A stretch of DNA of 21,529 nt. Origin: an uncultured Acidimicrobiales bacterium. GTDB taxonomy: Bacteria; Actinomycetota; Acidimicrobiia; Acidimicrobiales; Iamiaceae. Below, one piece after another: positions 15,283-21,098 of the stretch (the stretch's first letter is position 1; the number at the start of each line of letters is the position of its first letter). The translations under genes were made by a program, and so were the position numbers. Under the pieces are notes generated by a model. It searched no databases and was not told where the DNA came from. It was given only the letters and a program-made list of their open reading frames with translations. The DNA is taken from contig CALANQ010000378.1 of NCBI GenBank assembly GCA_937926025.1, positions 1 to 21,529 of the forward strand, written 5' to 3'.

Positions 15283-15708
15283 CCAGGGGGCTTCGCCGCG
15301 GGCGATGGCGGCGATGTCGGCGAGGGTCTGGCCTTCGAGGAGGCGGCGCATGTGCTCGCCGACGTCGGCCCACACGGCGAGCAGCACGCACTGGCCTTCG
15401 TGGTCGCAGGCGCCGTTCTGGTGGGGGCGACCGAAGTCGCCGACCTCGATGGGGCCGTCGACCGCGCTGACGATCTCCGCGAGGGTGATCTCCTTCGGGT
15501 CCCGGGCCAGGACGTAGCCGCCGCCGACGCCGCGCTTGGAGCGGACGAGCCCGGCTCCCTTGACCGCCAGGAGGATCTGCTCCAGGTACGGCTGGGGGAG
15601 CGCGGTGCGGTCCGCGATGTCTCGAACAGAGGTGGGCGTGCCGTCGGCGTGCATGGCCAGGGACAGCAGCGCCCGGCATGCGTAGTCACCACGGGTCGAC
15701 ACCTTCAC
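15265..15708 (-). CDS. Rrf2-family transcriptional regulator with two cluster-loop cysteines
   Basis: Rrf2 proteins (IscR, NsrR, CymR and others) are dimeric winged-helix regulators, many of which sense iron-sulfur status, nitric oxide or redox. The 147-residue product has the family N-terminus KVSTRGDYACRALLSLA, the wing and recognition region LPQPYLEQILLAVKGAGLVRSKRGVGGGYVLA, and the dimerisation helix. The cluster loop has only Cys101 and Cys107. The place of the third cysteine in IscR or NsrR, six residues earlier, is a proline. Asp8, a cluster ligand in NsrR, is present. I chose the GTG at 15708, which gives the canonical N-terminus and fits a -10 element seven bases upstream. An ATG at 15717 would add MRP and is the alternative. 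The target genes are unknown. Confidence 0.88.
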   Translation of the reverse strand: MKVSTRGDYACRALLSLAMHADGTPTSVRDIADRTALPQPYLEQILLAVKGAGLVRSKRGVGGGYVLARDPKEITLAEIVSAVDGPIEVGDFGRPHQNGACDHEGQCVLLAVWADVGEHMRRLLEGQTLADIAAIARGEAPWPDPVT

Positions 15709-15715
15709 CGGGCGC

Positions 15716-15721
15716 ATCCTA
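15716..15721 (-). promoter_or_regulatory. -10 element of the Rrf2 gene at leaderless spacing
   Basis: On the minus strand TAGGAT is followed after seven bases by the GTG at 15708. It overlaps the alternative ATG start (15717), so transcription starting here would exclude that ATG and favour the GTG. No Shine-Dalgarno is evident. Confidence 0.45.
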
Positions 15722-15753
15722 CGGGCACCGGCCCCCGTTGCCGGAGGAACGGT

Positions 15754-15767
15754 GCCCTGAGCAGGGC
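15754..15767. promoter_or_regulatory. Interrupted palindrome between divergent genes
   Basis: GCCCTG (15754-15759) and CAGGGC (15762-15767) form a perfect inverted repeat separated by AG. It lies between the divergent Rrf2 and phosphodiesterase promoters, where a regulator such as the adjacent Rrf2 protein could act on both. It is short and GC-rich, so chance is quite possible. Confidence 0.25.
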
Positions 15768-15793
15768 CGATGCGCACCTGACGCCGGTGGCAG

Positions 15794-15799
15794 TAGCTT
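15794..15799 (+). promoter_or_regulatory. Possible -10 element of the phosphodiesterase-bpa unit
   Basis: TAGCTT has the same TAGNNT form as other -10 candidates here, but it lies 29 bases before the GTG at 15829. This leaves a leader of about 20-23 bases that contains a purine-rich ribosome binding site, GGAAAGGA (15816-15823). No convincing -35 is seen. Confidence 0.35.
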
Positions 15800-15828
15800 G
15801 TCCTCCGGACCAGCTGGAAAGGACCGAC

Positions 15829-16929
15829 GTGGACAAGCCGGTGCTCCCCGCGTACTCGGGAGCGTGCATCTCCAACATCGTCCCCGCGCTGCTCGACGGA
15901 TCCGTGGATCCGCCTTCCTGGATCCCGGCACCCGCGCTCGATGCCGGCCAGGTGGTGCTGCTCGTGCTCGACGGCCTCGGCTGGGAGCAGCTCCAAGACC
16001 GCCAGCACCTGGCGCCCACCCTGTGCTCGCTGCTCGGCGGGCCCATCACCAGCGTCTCGCCGTCCACCACGGCCACCGCGCTCACCAGCATCGCCACCGG
16101 CCTGGCGCCCGGCGACCACGGGGTCATGGGCTACCGGGTGGCGGTGGACCACGAGGTGCTCAACATCCTGCGCTGGTCCACCCCGGTGGGCGATGCCCGG
16201 TCGCGGATCGACCCGCACGCCTTCCAGCCCAACCCCGCGTTCTGCAGCCAGCGGCCGTGCATCGTCACCAAGGCGGAGTTCGCCACGTCGGGCTTCAGCG
16301 GGGCCCACCTGGCCGAGGTCCGCTTCCGGGGCTACCGGGTGCCGTCCACCATGGTGGTGGAGCTGCGCCAGGCGCTGAAGGCCGGCGAGCCGTTCGTGTA
16401 CGTGTACTACGACGGCATCGACAAGGTGGCCCACGAGTACGGCCTGGCGGAGCACCACGACGCGGAGCTCCAGTCGGTGGACCGGCTGGTGGCCGACGTG
16501 CTGGAGTCGCTGCCGCGCGACGCCGCGCTGGTCATCACCGCCGACCACGGCCAGGTCGATGTGGGCGACAACATCATCGAGCCCAGCGCCGACGTGCTGG
16601 CCCACGTCTCGTTCCAGTCCGGCGAGGGCCGGTTCCGCTGGCTGCACGCCCGACCGGGTCGCACCGAGGCGCTGCTCGAGGCGGCCCAGGCCGCCCACTC
16701 GGACACCGCGTGGGTGGTGTCGCGCGATCAGACCGTCGACGAGGGGTGGTGGGGAGAGCGGGTCAGCGACGCCGCCCGCCAGCGCCTGGGCGATGTCGCC
16801 CTGGTGGCCCACCAGCCCGTCTCGTTCCACGACGCGGCCGACTCCGGCCCGTTCCAGCTCATCGGCCGCCACGGGTCCCTGACCCCGGCCGAGATGTACG
16901 TCCCCCTGCTCGTAGGAGAACCCAGATGA
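15829..16929 (+). CDS. Alkaline-phosphatase-superfamily nucleotide pyrophosphatase/phosphodiesterase
   Basis: The 366-residue product has the two-metal site pattern of the nucleotide pyrophosphatase/phosphodiesterase (NPP, type I phosphodiesterase) group. It has Asp48 in VLLVLDGLG, a likely Thr81 nucleophile in SPSTTATALTSIATGLAPGDHG, Asp198 and His202 in DGIDKVAHEYG, Asp239-His240 in ITADHG and His348 in GRHGSLTPAEMY. These enzymes split phosphodiester or phosphoanhydride bonds in nucleotides, lipids or nucleotide sugars. No signal peptide or membrane segment is visible, so a cytoplasmic location is likely. The GTG start follows GGAAAGGA by five bases. The stop overlaps the bpa start (ATGA). 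The substrate cannot be read from sequence. Confidence 0.85.
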   Translation: MDKPVLPAYSGACISNIVPALLDGSVDPPSWIPAPALDAGQVVLLVLDGLGWEQLQDRQHLAPTLCSLLGGPITSVSPSTTATALTSIATGLAPGDHGVMGYRVAVDHEVLNILRWSTPVGDARSRIDPHAFQPNPAFCSQRPCIVTKAEFATSGFSGAHLAEVRFRGYRVPSTMVVELRQALKAGEPFVYVYYDGIDKVAHEYGLAEHHDAELQSVDRLVADVLESLPRDAALVITADHGQVDVGDNIIEPSADVLAHVSFQSGEGRFRWLHARPGRTEALLEAAQAAHSDTAWVVSRDQTVDEGWWGERVSDAARQRLGDVALVAHQPVSFHDAADSGPFQLIGRHGSLTPAEMYVPLLVGEPR

Positions 16930-17462
16930 CCGATCCCCAGCCGGACCCCACCCCCGAGGTCGCCCACGGGGAGCTCGTGGCCCACGGCTCGGAGGCGGTG
17001 GAACCAGGGGAGGCGGAGGCTCGCCGGGAGGCGGTCGAGGAACCGGCCAAGGTCATGCGCATCGGGTCCATGATCAAGCAGCTGCTCGACGAGGTGCGCC
17101 AGGCGGACCTCGACGGTCCCGCCCGGGAGCGGCTCAAGGCCATCTACGACAGCTCCATCCAGGAGGTCGGCCAGGCCCTGTCGCCGGACCTGCGGGCCGA
17201 GCTGGAGCGGGTGGCCATCCCCTTCGGCGACACCAGCGAGCCCAGCGACGCCGAGCTGCGCATCGCCCAGGCCCAGCTGGTCGGGTGGCTTGAAGGCCTG
17301 TTCCACGGCATCCAGGCCACCCTGTTCGCCCAGCAGATGGCGGCCCGGAACCAGCTCGAGCAGATGCGCGGCCAGCTCCCGCCCGGCGCCATGCCCGGCC
17401 CCGGCCCCGGTGGCGCCCCCATCGCCGACAGCGGCGACGACCGCCCCGGCACCTACCTGTAG
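16926..17462 (+). CDS. bpa: Bacterial proteasome activator Bpa (PafE)
   Basis: Bpa/PafE (DUF2587, Rv3780 family) forms ATP-independent dodecameric rings that open the gate of the 20S proteasome in Actinobacteria. The 178-residue product has a variable acidic N-terminus (1-38) and then the highly conserved core EEPAKVMRIGSMIKQLL. PSDAELRIAQAQLVGWLEGL and FAQQMAARNQLEQM follow. A glycine/proline-rich linker leads to the C-terminal GTYL. The mycobacterial protein ends in GQYL, the tail that docks into the 20S pockets; Tyr and Leu are kept while Gln is Thr here. Its presence implies that this organism has a 20S proteasome, whose genes are elsewhere. It overlaps the phosphodiesterase by four bases, and I do not know a functional link between the two. 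Confidence 0.93.
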   Translation: MTDPQPDPTPEVAHGELVAHGSEAVEPGEAEARREAVEEPAKVMRIGSMIKQLLDEVRQADLDGPARERLKAIYDSSIQEVGQALSPDLRAELERVAIPFGDTSEPSDAELRIAQAQLVGWLEGLFHGIQATLFAQQMAARNQLEQMRGQLPPGAMPGPGPGGAPIADSGDDRPGTYL

Positions 17463-17474
17463 GGCCGGGCCGGA

Positions 17475-18593
17475 TCAGCGGCTGGGGGTGACCACCGCTC
17501 CGGTGGGGGTCTCCAGGCCGCGCCACGCCCCTCGCTCGTCGACGGCGCCGGCGGATCCGTTGTGGGCGCAGCTCAGCTCGTCGTCGTCGTACCAGTCGCT
17601 GCACCACAGGTCGTCGCTGCCGACGCCGATGGTGGTGGGGGTGCCGAGGTCGCCGCCCTCCAGGTCGATGGTGCGGATGCGGAGGCTCCCCGACCGGGGC
17701 GGAGGGTCGTCCACGAGGACGGCCCGGTCGCCCCGGATGGCGATCGCCTCGTTGGCCGTGGCATCGGTCTCGACGGACCACACCGGGCCGTTGGCGCCGG
17801 CGGTCCAGCGGACCAGTGAGGTGCGGCCCTCGGCGCTGAGCAGGCCGACCACGTCGCCGTCGGGCAGGAGGCGGGCCTGCTGGTGGCCGGCCTCCCACGC
17901 CGCGATGTCGATCACCGGGCGGATCCGCCGGGTGTCGAGGTCCACCAGCACCAGCCGCTCCCGGGCCGTGTCGGGGGTGTCGCCGCTGCGCAGCGCCACC
18001 AGCGCGGTGGGCGATCCGTCGAGGACGGCGGCATCGAGCAGGATCGCCTGGTCGGCGCTGGCGTCCACCGGCAGCCGGACGGTGCCCTGATCCTTCGCCC
18101 ACACCCAGATGGCTCCGGTCGCAGGCGGGGGGATGGGCGGCACGGTGGTGTCGACATCGGCGTCGGTGCCCTGGAAGACCACCAGATCGGTTCCGATCGC
18201 GTACGCCGACGCCGCCGGGTTCCGGGAGATGCCGATGCCCGTGGTCTGGTCCGTCCCGGTCCGCAGCGTGACCCCCAGGACCGACGCCACCGCGTATCCG
18301 GCGCCCGTCCCGGCGGGAACCCGCGGCGCCGCCGTCGTGGTGGCGGCGGGAAGGGTGGTGGTCGGGCCCGGTCCGGTTCGCACCTGGGCGTCGGGGTCGT
18401 CTCGGAAGGCGATGAGCGCCGTGGCGAGGGCGGCGGCGGCGAGCACGGCGGCGGCCGCGGCGAGCGCGAGGCGGGAGCGCCTTCGGTCGGGGCCCGCTGC
18501 GACCTCCCTCCGGGCCGAAGCCAGCAGGGCGTCGGGGTCGCCCCGCGGGTACGAGGCGATGAGGTCGTCGAACGCGTCCTCCAGCCGGGTCAT
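17475..18593 (-). CDS. Membrane-anchored protein paired with a sigma factor (probable anti-sigma factor)
   Basis: I do not recognise a named family. The 372-residue protein has a cytoplasmic N-terminus (residues 1-40) with a short acidic helix, MTRLEDAFDDLIASYPRGDP. One Ala/Leu-rich membrane segment follows at about 41-63, then a Thr/Pro-rich linker. The large remainder looks extracytoplasmic. Its alternating beta-type segments, such as VLVDLDTRRIRPVIDI, ARLLPDGDVVGLL and LVRWTAGANGPVWSV, suggest a beta-propeller. Two cysteines 11 residues apart near the C-terminus (LWCSDW to LSCAHN) could form a disulfide. There is no His-x3-Cys-x2-Cys zinc anti-sigma motif. Its ATG overlaps the stop of the sigma gene (ATGA), which is the main reason to call it an anti-sigma factor. 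That role is inference. Confidence 0.6.
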   Translation of the reverse strand: MTRLEDAFDDLIASYPRGDPDALLASARREVAAGPDRRRSRLALAAAAAVLAAAALATALIAFRDDPDAQVRTGPGPTTTLPAATTTAAPRVPAGTGAGYAVASVLGVTLRTGTDQTTGIGISRNPAASAYAIGTDLVVFQGTDADVDTTVPPIPPPATGAIWVWAKDQGTVRLPVDASADQAILLDAAVLDGSPTALVALRSGDTPDTARERLVLVDLDTRRIRPVIDIAAWEAGHQQARLLPDGDVVGLLSAEGRTSLVRWTAGANGPVWSVETDATANEAIAIRGDRAVLVDDPPPRSGSLRIRTIDLEGGDLGTPTTIGVGSDDLWCSDWYDDDELSCAHNGSAGAVDERGAWRGLETPTGAVVTPSR

Positions 18594-19108
18594 CGGTCGG
18601 CTCCTTCCTGGTCGAGCAGCGTGCGGAGGCGCTTGTTGGCGCGCGACACGCGGGCGCGGGCCGCCTCGGGCGAGCAGCCGAGGACCTCGCCGATGTGCTC
18701 GGCGGTCCGGCCCTCGATGGCACTGAGGAACACTGCCGCCCGGTCGAGGGGCGGGAGCTCCAGCAGCAGGGCGACGTCGGAGGGGTAGGCGGGGGCCTCG
18801 CCCTCGTCGACCACGGCAAGCCGGGGTGCCGCCCGGCGGAGGCGTCCGAGGCTGCGCCGTTCGTTGGCGGCGAGGTTGACGACGGCGCGGCGCAGGTAGG
18901 CGAGCGGGGCGTGGAGGTCGCTGAGCGGGCCCTGCCGGAGCGTGCGGACCAGCGCCTCCTGGACCAGGTCCTCGGGGTCGCGCTCCGCCGGGCACACCAC
19001 GCAGGCCAGGCGGTGCAGCGCGGGGTAGATCGATCGGAAGATCGCCTCGTCGCCTGCTGCTCCCACCTCGACCGGTGGGTCCGCCGTCACCGCATCACCC
19101 GCGCTCAC
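18590..19108 (-). CDS. ECF-like sigma-70 family RNA polymerase sigma factor
   Basis: The product (172 residues from the chosen start) has sigma region 2 at about residues 21-85. Its pattern is FRSIYPALHRLA, RDPEDLVQEALVRTL (the DAEDLVQE-type core-binding helix) and PLAYLRRAVVNLAANERR. Region 4 follows at about 113-165, with LPPLDRAAVFLS, and TAEHIGEVLGCSPEAARARVSRANKRLR as the helix-turn-helix. Regions 1.1 and 3 are absent, as in ECF sigmas. The start is uncertain. The GTG at 19108 is used here; a GTG at 19138 would add ten residues, and later GTGs are possible. The gene overlaps the downstream membrane-protein gene by four bases, a typical sigma/anti-sigma layout. The ECF subgroup and regulon are not identifiable by eye. 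Confidence 0.85.
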   Translation of the reverse strand: MSAGDAVTADPPVEVGAAGDEAIFRSIYPALHRLACVVCPAERDPEDLVQEALVRTLRQGPLSDLHAPLAYLRRAVVNLAANERRSLGRLRRAAPRLAVVDEGEAPAYPSDVALLLELPPLDRAAVFLSAIEGRTAEHIGEVLGCSPEAARARVSRANKRLRTLLDQEGADR

Positions 19109-19172
19109 ACTCCCCAAGACACCGCACCACGGTGCCACGTGACATCGGCCCGCGCCCGGCCTCGGCGGTCGC

Positions 19173-19178
19173 TAGGTT
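19173..19178 (+). promoter_or_regulatory. -10 element of the oxidoreductase gene, near-leaderless
   Basis: TAGGTT lies eight bases before the ATG at 19187, so transcription should start within one or two bases of the start codon. No Shine-Dalgarno is seen in CTCGCCGC. GTGACA at 19139-19144 looks like a -35 but is 28 bases away, too far for normal spacing. Confidence 0.4.
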
Positions 19179-19186
19179 CTCGCCGC

Positions 19187-20203
19187 ATGAGCGATCTGAC
19201 GAACCGTCAGGTGGTGCTGCGGCGGCGGCCCACCGGTCTGGTCCAGCCCGACGACACCGAGCTGATCGAGGCACCGGTGCCCGAGCTGGCCGAGGGCGAG
19301 GCGCTGGTGCGCACCACCTACATCGGCATCGACGCCGCCGTGCGCACGTGGCTGGACGACCAGCCCGGGTACCTGCCGCCGGTGCAGCTCGGCGAGCCGA
19401 TCCGCGCCGCCGGCGTGGCCGAGGTGGTGGCCACCCGCTGCGACGCCTACGCCGTGGGCGACGTGGTGACCACGCTGTCGGACTTCCAGCAGTTCCAGGT
19501 CGTGCGCGACGACCTGTTCACCACCATGATCCCCGGGGTGGTGGACCAGCTGGCGATGCTGTCGGTGTACGGGTCCACCGGTGCCACCGCCTACTTCGGC
19601 ATGACGGACATCGGGAAGCCGCAGGCGGGGGAGACCGTGGTGGTGTCGGCGGCGGCGGGGGCGACGGGGTCGCTGGCGGGCCAGATCGCCAAGATCCACG
19701 GCGCCCGGGTGGTGGGGATCGCCGGCGGGCCGGACAAGTGCCGTGCGGTGGTGGAGGAGTTCGGGTTCGACTCGTGCATCGACTACAAGGCAGGCGACGT
19801 GCCGGCCCAGCTCAAGGAGCACTGCCCGAAGCGGGTCGACGTGTTCTTCGACAACGTCGGCGGGCCGATCCTCGACGCCGTGCTCGGCCGCCTGGCCCAG
19901 GGCGGGCGCATCGCCCTGCGCGGCGTGATCTCCAGCTACCTGACGGGGGAGCACCCGGGGCCGAAGAACTACACGAACCTGCTGGCGCGCTGCGGCACCA
20001 TGTCGGGCTTCAACACGCTCAACAACTGGGGCCGCTTCGACGAGGCGTTCGCCCACCTCAAGCAGTGGGAGGCCGAGGGGAAGCTGGTCCACCGCGAGCA
20101 CGTCCACGACGGCCTCGAGCACGCGGTGGAGGCCCTGAACGGCCTGTTCACGGGCGCCAACATCGGCAAGACCGTGGTGAAGGTCTCCGAGCCCTCCGCC
20201 TGA
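19187..20203 (+). CDS. NADP-dependent oxidoreductase, MDR superfamily (leukotriene B4 dehydrogenase / CurA-like)
   Basis: This is a zinc-free medium-chain dehydrogenase/reductase of the LTD group, which reduces the double bond of enones such as prostaglandins, curcumin or 2-alkenals with NADPH. The 338-residue product has the N-terminal RQVVLRRRPTGLVQPDD, YIGIDAAVRTWLDD, then YGSTGATAYFGM and the nucleotide-binding VVVSAAAGATGSLAGQIAK (about residues 151-169). IAGGPDKC, VDVFFDNVGG and GRIALRGVISSY follow. The family normally has Met or similar in place of zinc-binding cysteines, and no structural zinc cluster is seen. It is divergent from the sigma-factor gene with a gap of about 80 bases, so it might belong to that regulon; this is a guess. 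The substrate is unknown. Confidence 0.92.
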   Translation: MSDLTNRQVVLRRRPTGLVQPDDTELIEAPVPELAEGEALVRTTYIGIDAAVRTWLDDQPGYLPPVQLGEPIRAAGVAEVVATRCDAYAVGDVVTTLSDFQQFQVVRDDLFTTMIPGVVDQLAMLSVYGSTGATAYFGMTDIGKPQAGETVVVSAAAGATGSLAGQIAKIHGARVVGIAGGPDKCRAVVEEFGFDSCIDYKAGDVPAQLKEHCPKRVDVFFDNVGGPILDAVLGRLAQGGRIALRGVISSYLTGEHPGPKNYTNLLARCGTMSGFNTLNNWGRFDEAFAHLKQWEAEGKLVHREHVHDGLEHAVEALNGLFTGANIGKTVVKVSEPSA

Positions 20204-20219
20204 CCGAGCCCCCGGTCAG
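20200..20219. terminator. Hairpin spanning both stop codons of convergent genes
   Basis: CTGACCG (20200-20206) pairs perfectly with CGGTCAG (20213-20219) across a six-base loop, AGCCCC. The left arm contains the TGA of the oxidoreductase, and the right arm holds the TGA of vapC read on the minus strand. It may end transcription from both sides. There is no T-tract. Confidence 0.5.
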
Positions 20220-20635
20220 CCGGCCCACGGGTCGATGATCTCGATACCGGTGCCCTCGAAGTCCCGGACGTTCCGGGTCAGGAGCGTGGCGCCGTGCTGA
20301 CGGCAGATCGCCGCGATCTGCCCGTCGGCCACCGAGATCGGCCGCCCCGCTCCGAACCGATCGGCCACCAGGTCGGCGTAGTGCGCCGACGAGTTCACGC
20401 TGAACGAGAGGATCCTGCCGTCGAAGCGCTGTCGGATGATCCGTTCGGTGGCTTCGAACAGGGTGAGCTTCCGCTGGCCGTCGGGCATCCGGGCGATGCC
20501 GGACCGGATCTCGCCCACGGACACCGCGGTCAGGTACAGCTCCGCTATCGGCCACCTCGCGACGACGGCTGCGGCACGGGGATCGGGGCGGGGTCGGAAG
20601 CCCTCGGAGACGACGTTCGTGTCGAGGACGATCAA
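20216..20635 (-). CDS. vapC: VapC/FitB-like PIN-domain toxin
   Basis: PIN-domain toxins are Mg-dependent ribonucleases that cut tRNA or rRNA. The 139-residue product has the four acidic active-site residues: Asp5 (MIVLDTNVVSE), Glu42 (SVGEIRSG), Asp104 (VADGQIAAI) and Asp125 (TRNVRDFEG). The pattern and length are closest to the FitB-type subgroup. The start appears to be TTG at 20635, whose TTGA overlaps the antitoxin stop by four bases. This gives the canonical MIVLDTN N-terminus, and no ATG or GTG is better placed. A weak start would keep toxin output low and tie it to antitoxin translation. It ends in a hairpin shared with the convergent oxidoreductase. The RNA target is unknown. Confidence 0.92.
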   Translation of the reverse strand: MIVLDTNVVSEGFRPRPDPRAAAVVARWPIAELYLTAVSVGEIRSGIARMPDGQRKLTLFEATERIIRQRFDGRILSFSVNSSAHYADLVADRFGAGRPISVADGQIAAICRQHGATLLTRNVRDFEGTGIEIIDPWAG

Positions 20636-20877
20636 TCGAACTCCGCGAAGCGCGGCATCTCACTCCGGTCGGGCTCGGGGATCTCGGGGAGGTCCAGTCC
20701 CTCGATCTCCTGTCGGATGGCAGAGAAGAGGCCGCCGGGCGGGTCTGGCGGCGCGCTCACGGCGGTTTCGATCAGGGCTCTCACCTCGGCTTCCATCGAT
20801 CTCCCGTTGCGCGCCGCGAGCACGCGGAGCTTGTCCCTCACCTCGTCGTCGAGCCCTCGGATCGTCAACGTCGCCAT
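20632..20877 (-). CDS. vapB: VapB/FitA-like ribbon-helix-helix antitoxin
   Basis: The 81-residue product starts with a ribbon-helix-helix DNA-binding fold: MATLTIRGLDDEVRDKLRVLAARNGRSMEAEVRALIETAV, residues 1-40. The beta strand ATLTIRGL and the phrase NGRSMEAEVR are typical of FitA-type antitoxins. The C-terminal half (41-81), rich in Pro, Asp and Glu, would wrap and neutralise the VapC toxin. The ATG at 20877 is chosen because it follows GGGGGAG by eight bases. An upstream in-frame extension to 20922 lacks family similarity and would cross the likely promoter. Autoregulation through the tandem 9-base repeat upstream is likely but inferred. Confidence 0.9.
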   Translation of the reverse strand: MATLTIRGLDDEVRDKLRVLAARNGRSMEAEVRALIETAVSAPPDPPGGLFSAIRQEIEGLDLPEIPEPDRSEMPRFAEFD

Positions 20878-20894
20878 CCTTCGCTCTCCCCCGA

Positions 20895-20921
20895 GTGCGT
20901 GCAGTGACAGCAATGCTAGCA
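20895..20921 (-). promoter_or_regulatory. Possible vapB operator: three tandem 9-base units, with a -10 element
   Basis: On the minus strand three adjacent 9-mers read TGCTAGCAT, TGCTGTCAC and TGCACGCAC. They share TGC at positions 1-3 and CA at 7-8. The first includes a TAGCAT -10 candidate (20913-20918), and its first eight bases plus the next base hold the palindrome TGCTAGCA. The block ends about 18 bases before the vapB ATG. Ribbon-helix-helix antitoxins commonly repress their own promoters through short repeated half-sites. Confidence 0.4.
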
Positions 20922-20974
20922 ATCCCGCGGTCGGCGGCGTGGCGACCAGGCTGACCAGGGCAGCGAGGAGGCGG

Positions 20975-21003
20975 TGGACGCGGGCACCGCGCGCGGGTAC
21001 CGT
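20975..21003 (+). promoter_or_regulatory. Possible dnaE promoter
   Basis: TGGACG (20975-20980, four of six match to TTGACA) and TACCGT (20998-21003, TANNNT) are separated by 17 bases. Transcription would start near 21010, giving a leader of about 89 bases before the dnaE GTG. Confidence 0.35.
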
Positions 21004-21007
21004 CGGA

Positions 21008-21025
21008 AATCACAGCCGTGTGATT
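21008..21025. promoter_or_regulatory. Perfect inverted repeat upstream of dnaE
   Basis: AATCACA (21008-21014) and TGTGATT (21019-21025) are perfect inverted repeats around GCCG. The element sits at the predicted transcription start and is AT-rich for this genome. It could be an operator or a leader hairpin. Confidence 0.4.
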
Positions 21026-21069
21026 CGTCCACAGTCTGGGGATGACCCCTGTGGAAGGGCTGTGGACCC
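21025..21069. promoter_or_regulatory. Cluster of three DnaA-box-like sequences upstream of dnaE
   Basis: TCGTCCACA (21025-21033) matches the actinobacterial DnaA box TT(G/A)TCCACA in eight of nine positions. On the other strand TGTGGAAGG (21050-21058) and TGTGGACCC (21061-21069) share the TGTGGA core. TCCACAG (21028-21034) can pair exactly with CTGTGGA at either 21049-21055 or 21060-21066, so the stretch may instead be alternative leader hairpins. Confidence 0.3.
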
Positions 21070-21098
21070 TGCTGTCCGACGTTCGATGAGGAAGTCCC

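Noticed and set aside
15165..15692. Alternative minus-strand frame over the Rrf2 gene
   Set aside because: It is a shifted frame of the Rrf2 gene. Only the frame ending at 15265 gives the winged-helix motifs.
17463..17474. Terminator hairpin between bpa and the convergent membrane-protein gene
   Set aside because: Only 12 bases separate the stops. I see short GGCC/GGGCC repeats but no convincing stem or T-tract.
21008..21025. CRP-type binding site
   Set aside because: The half-sites are in the opposite order (TCACA before TGTGA) with a four-base spacer, so the usual TGTGA-N6-TCACA site is not formed.
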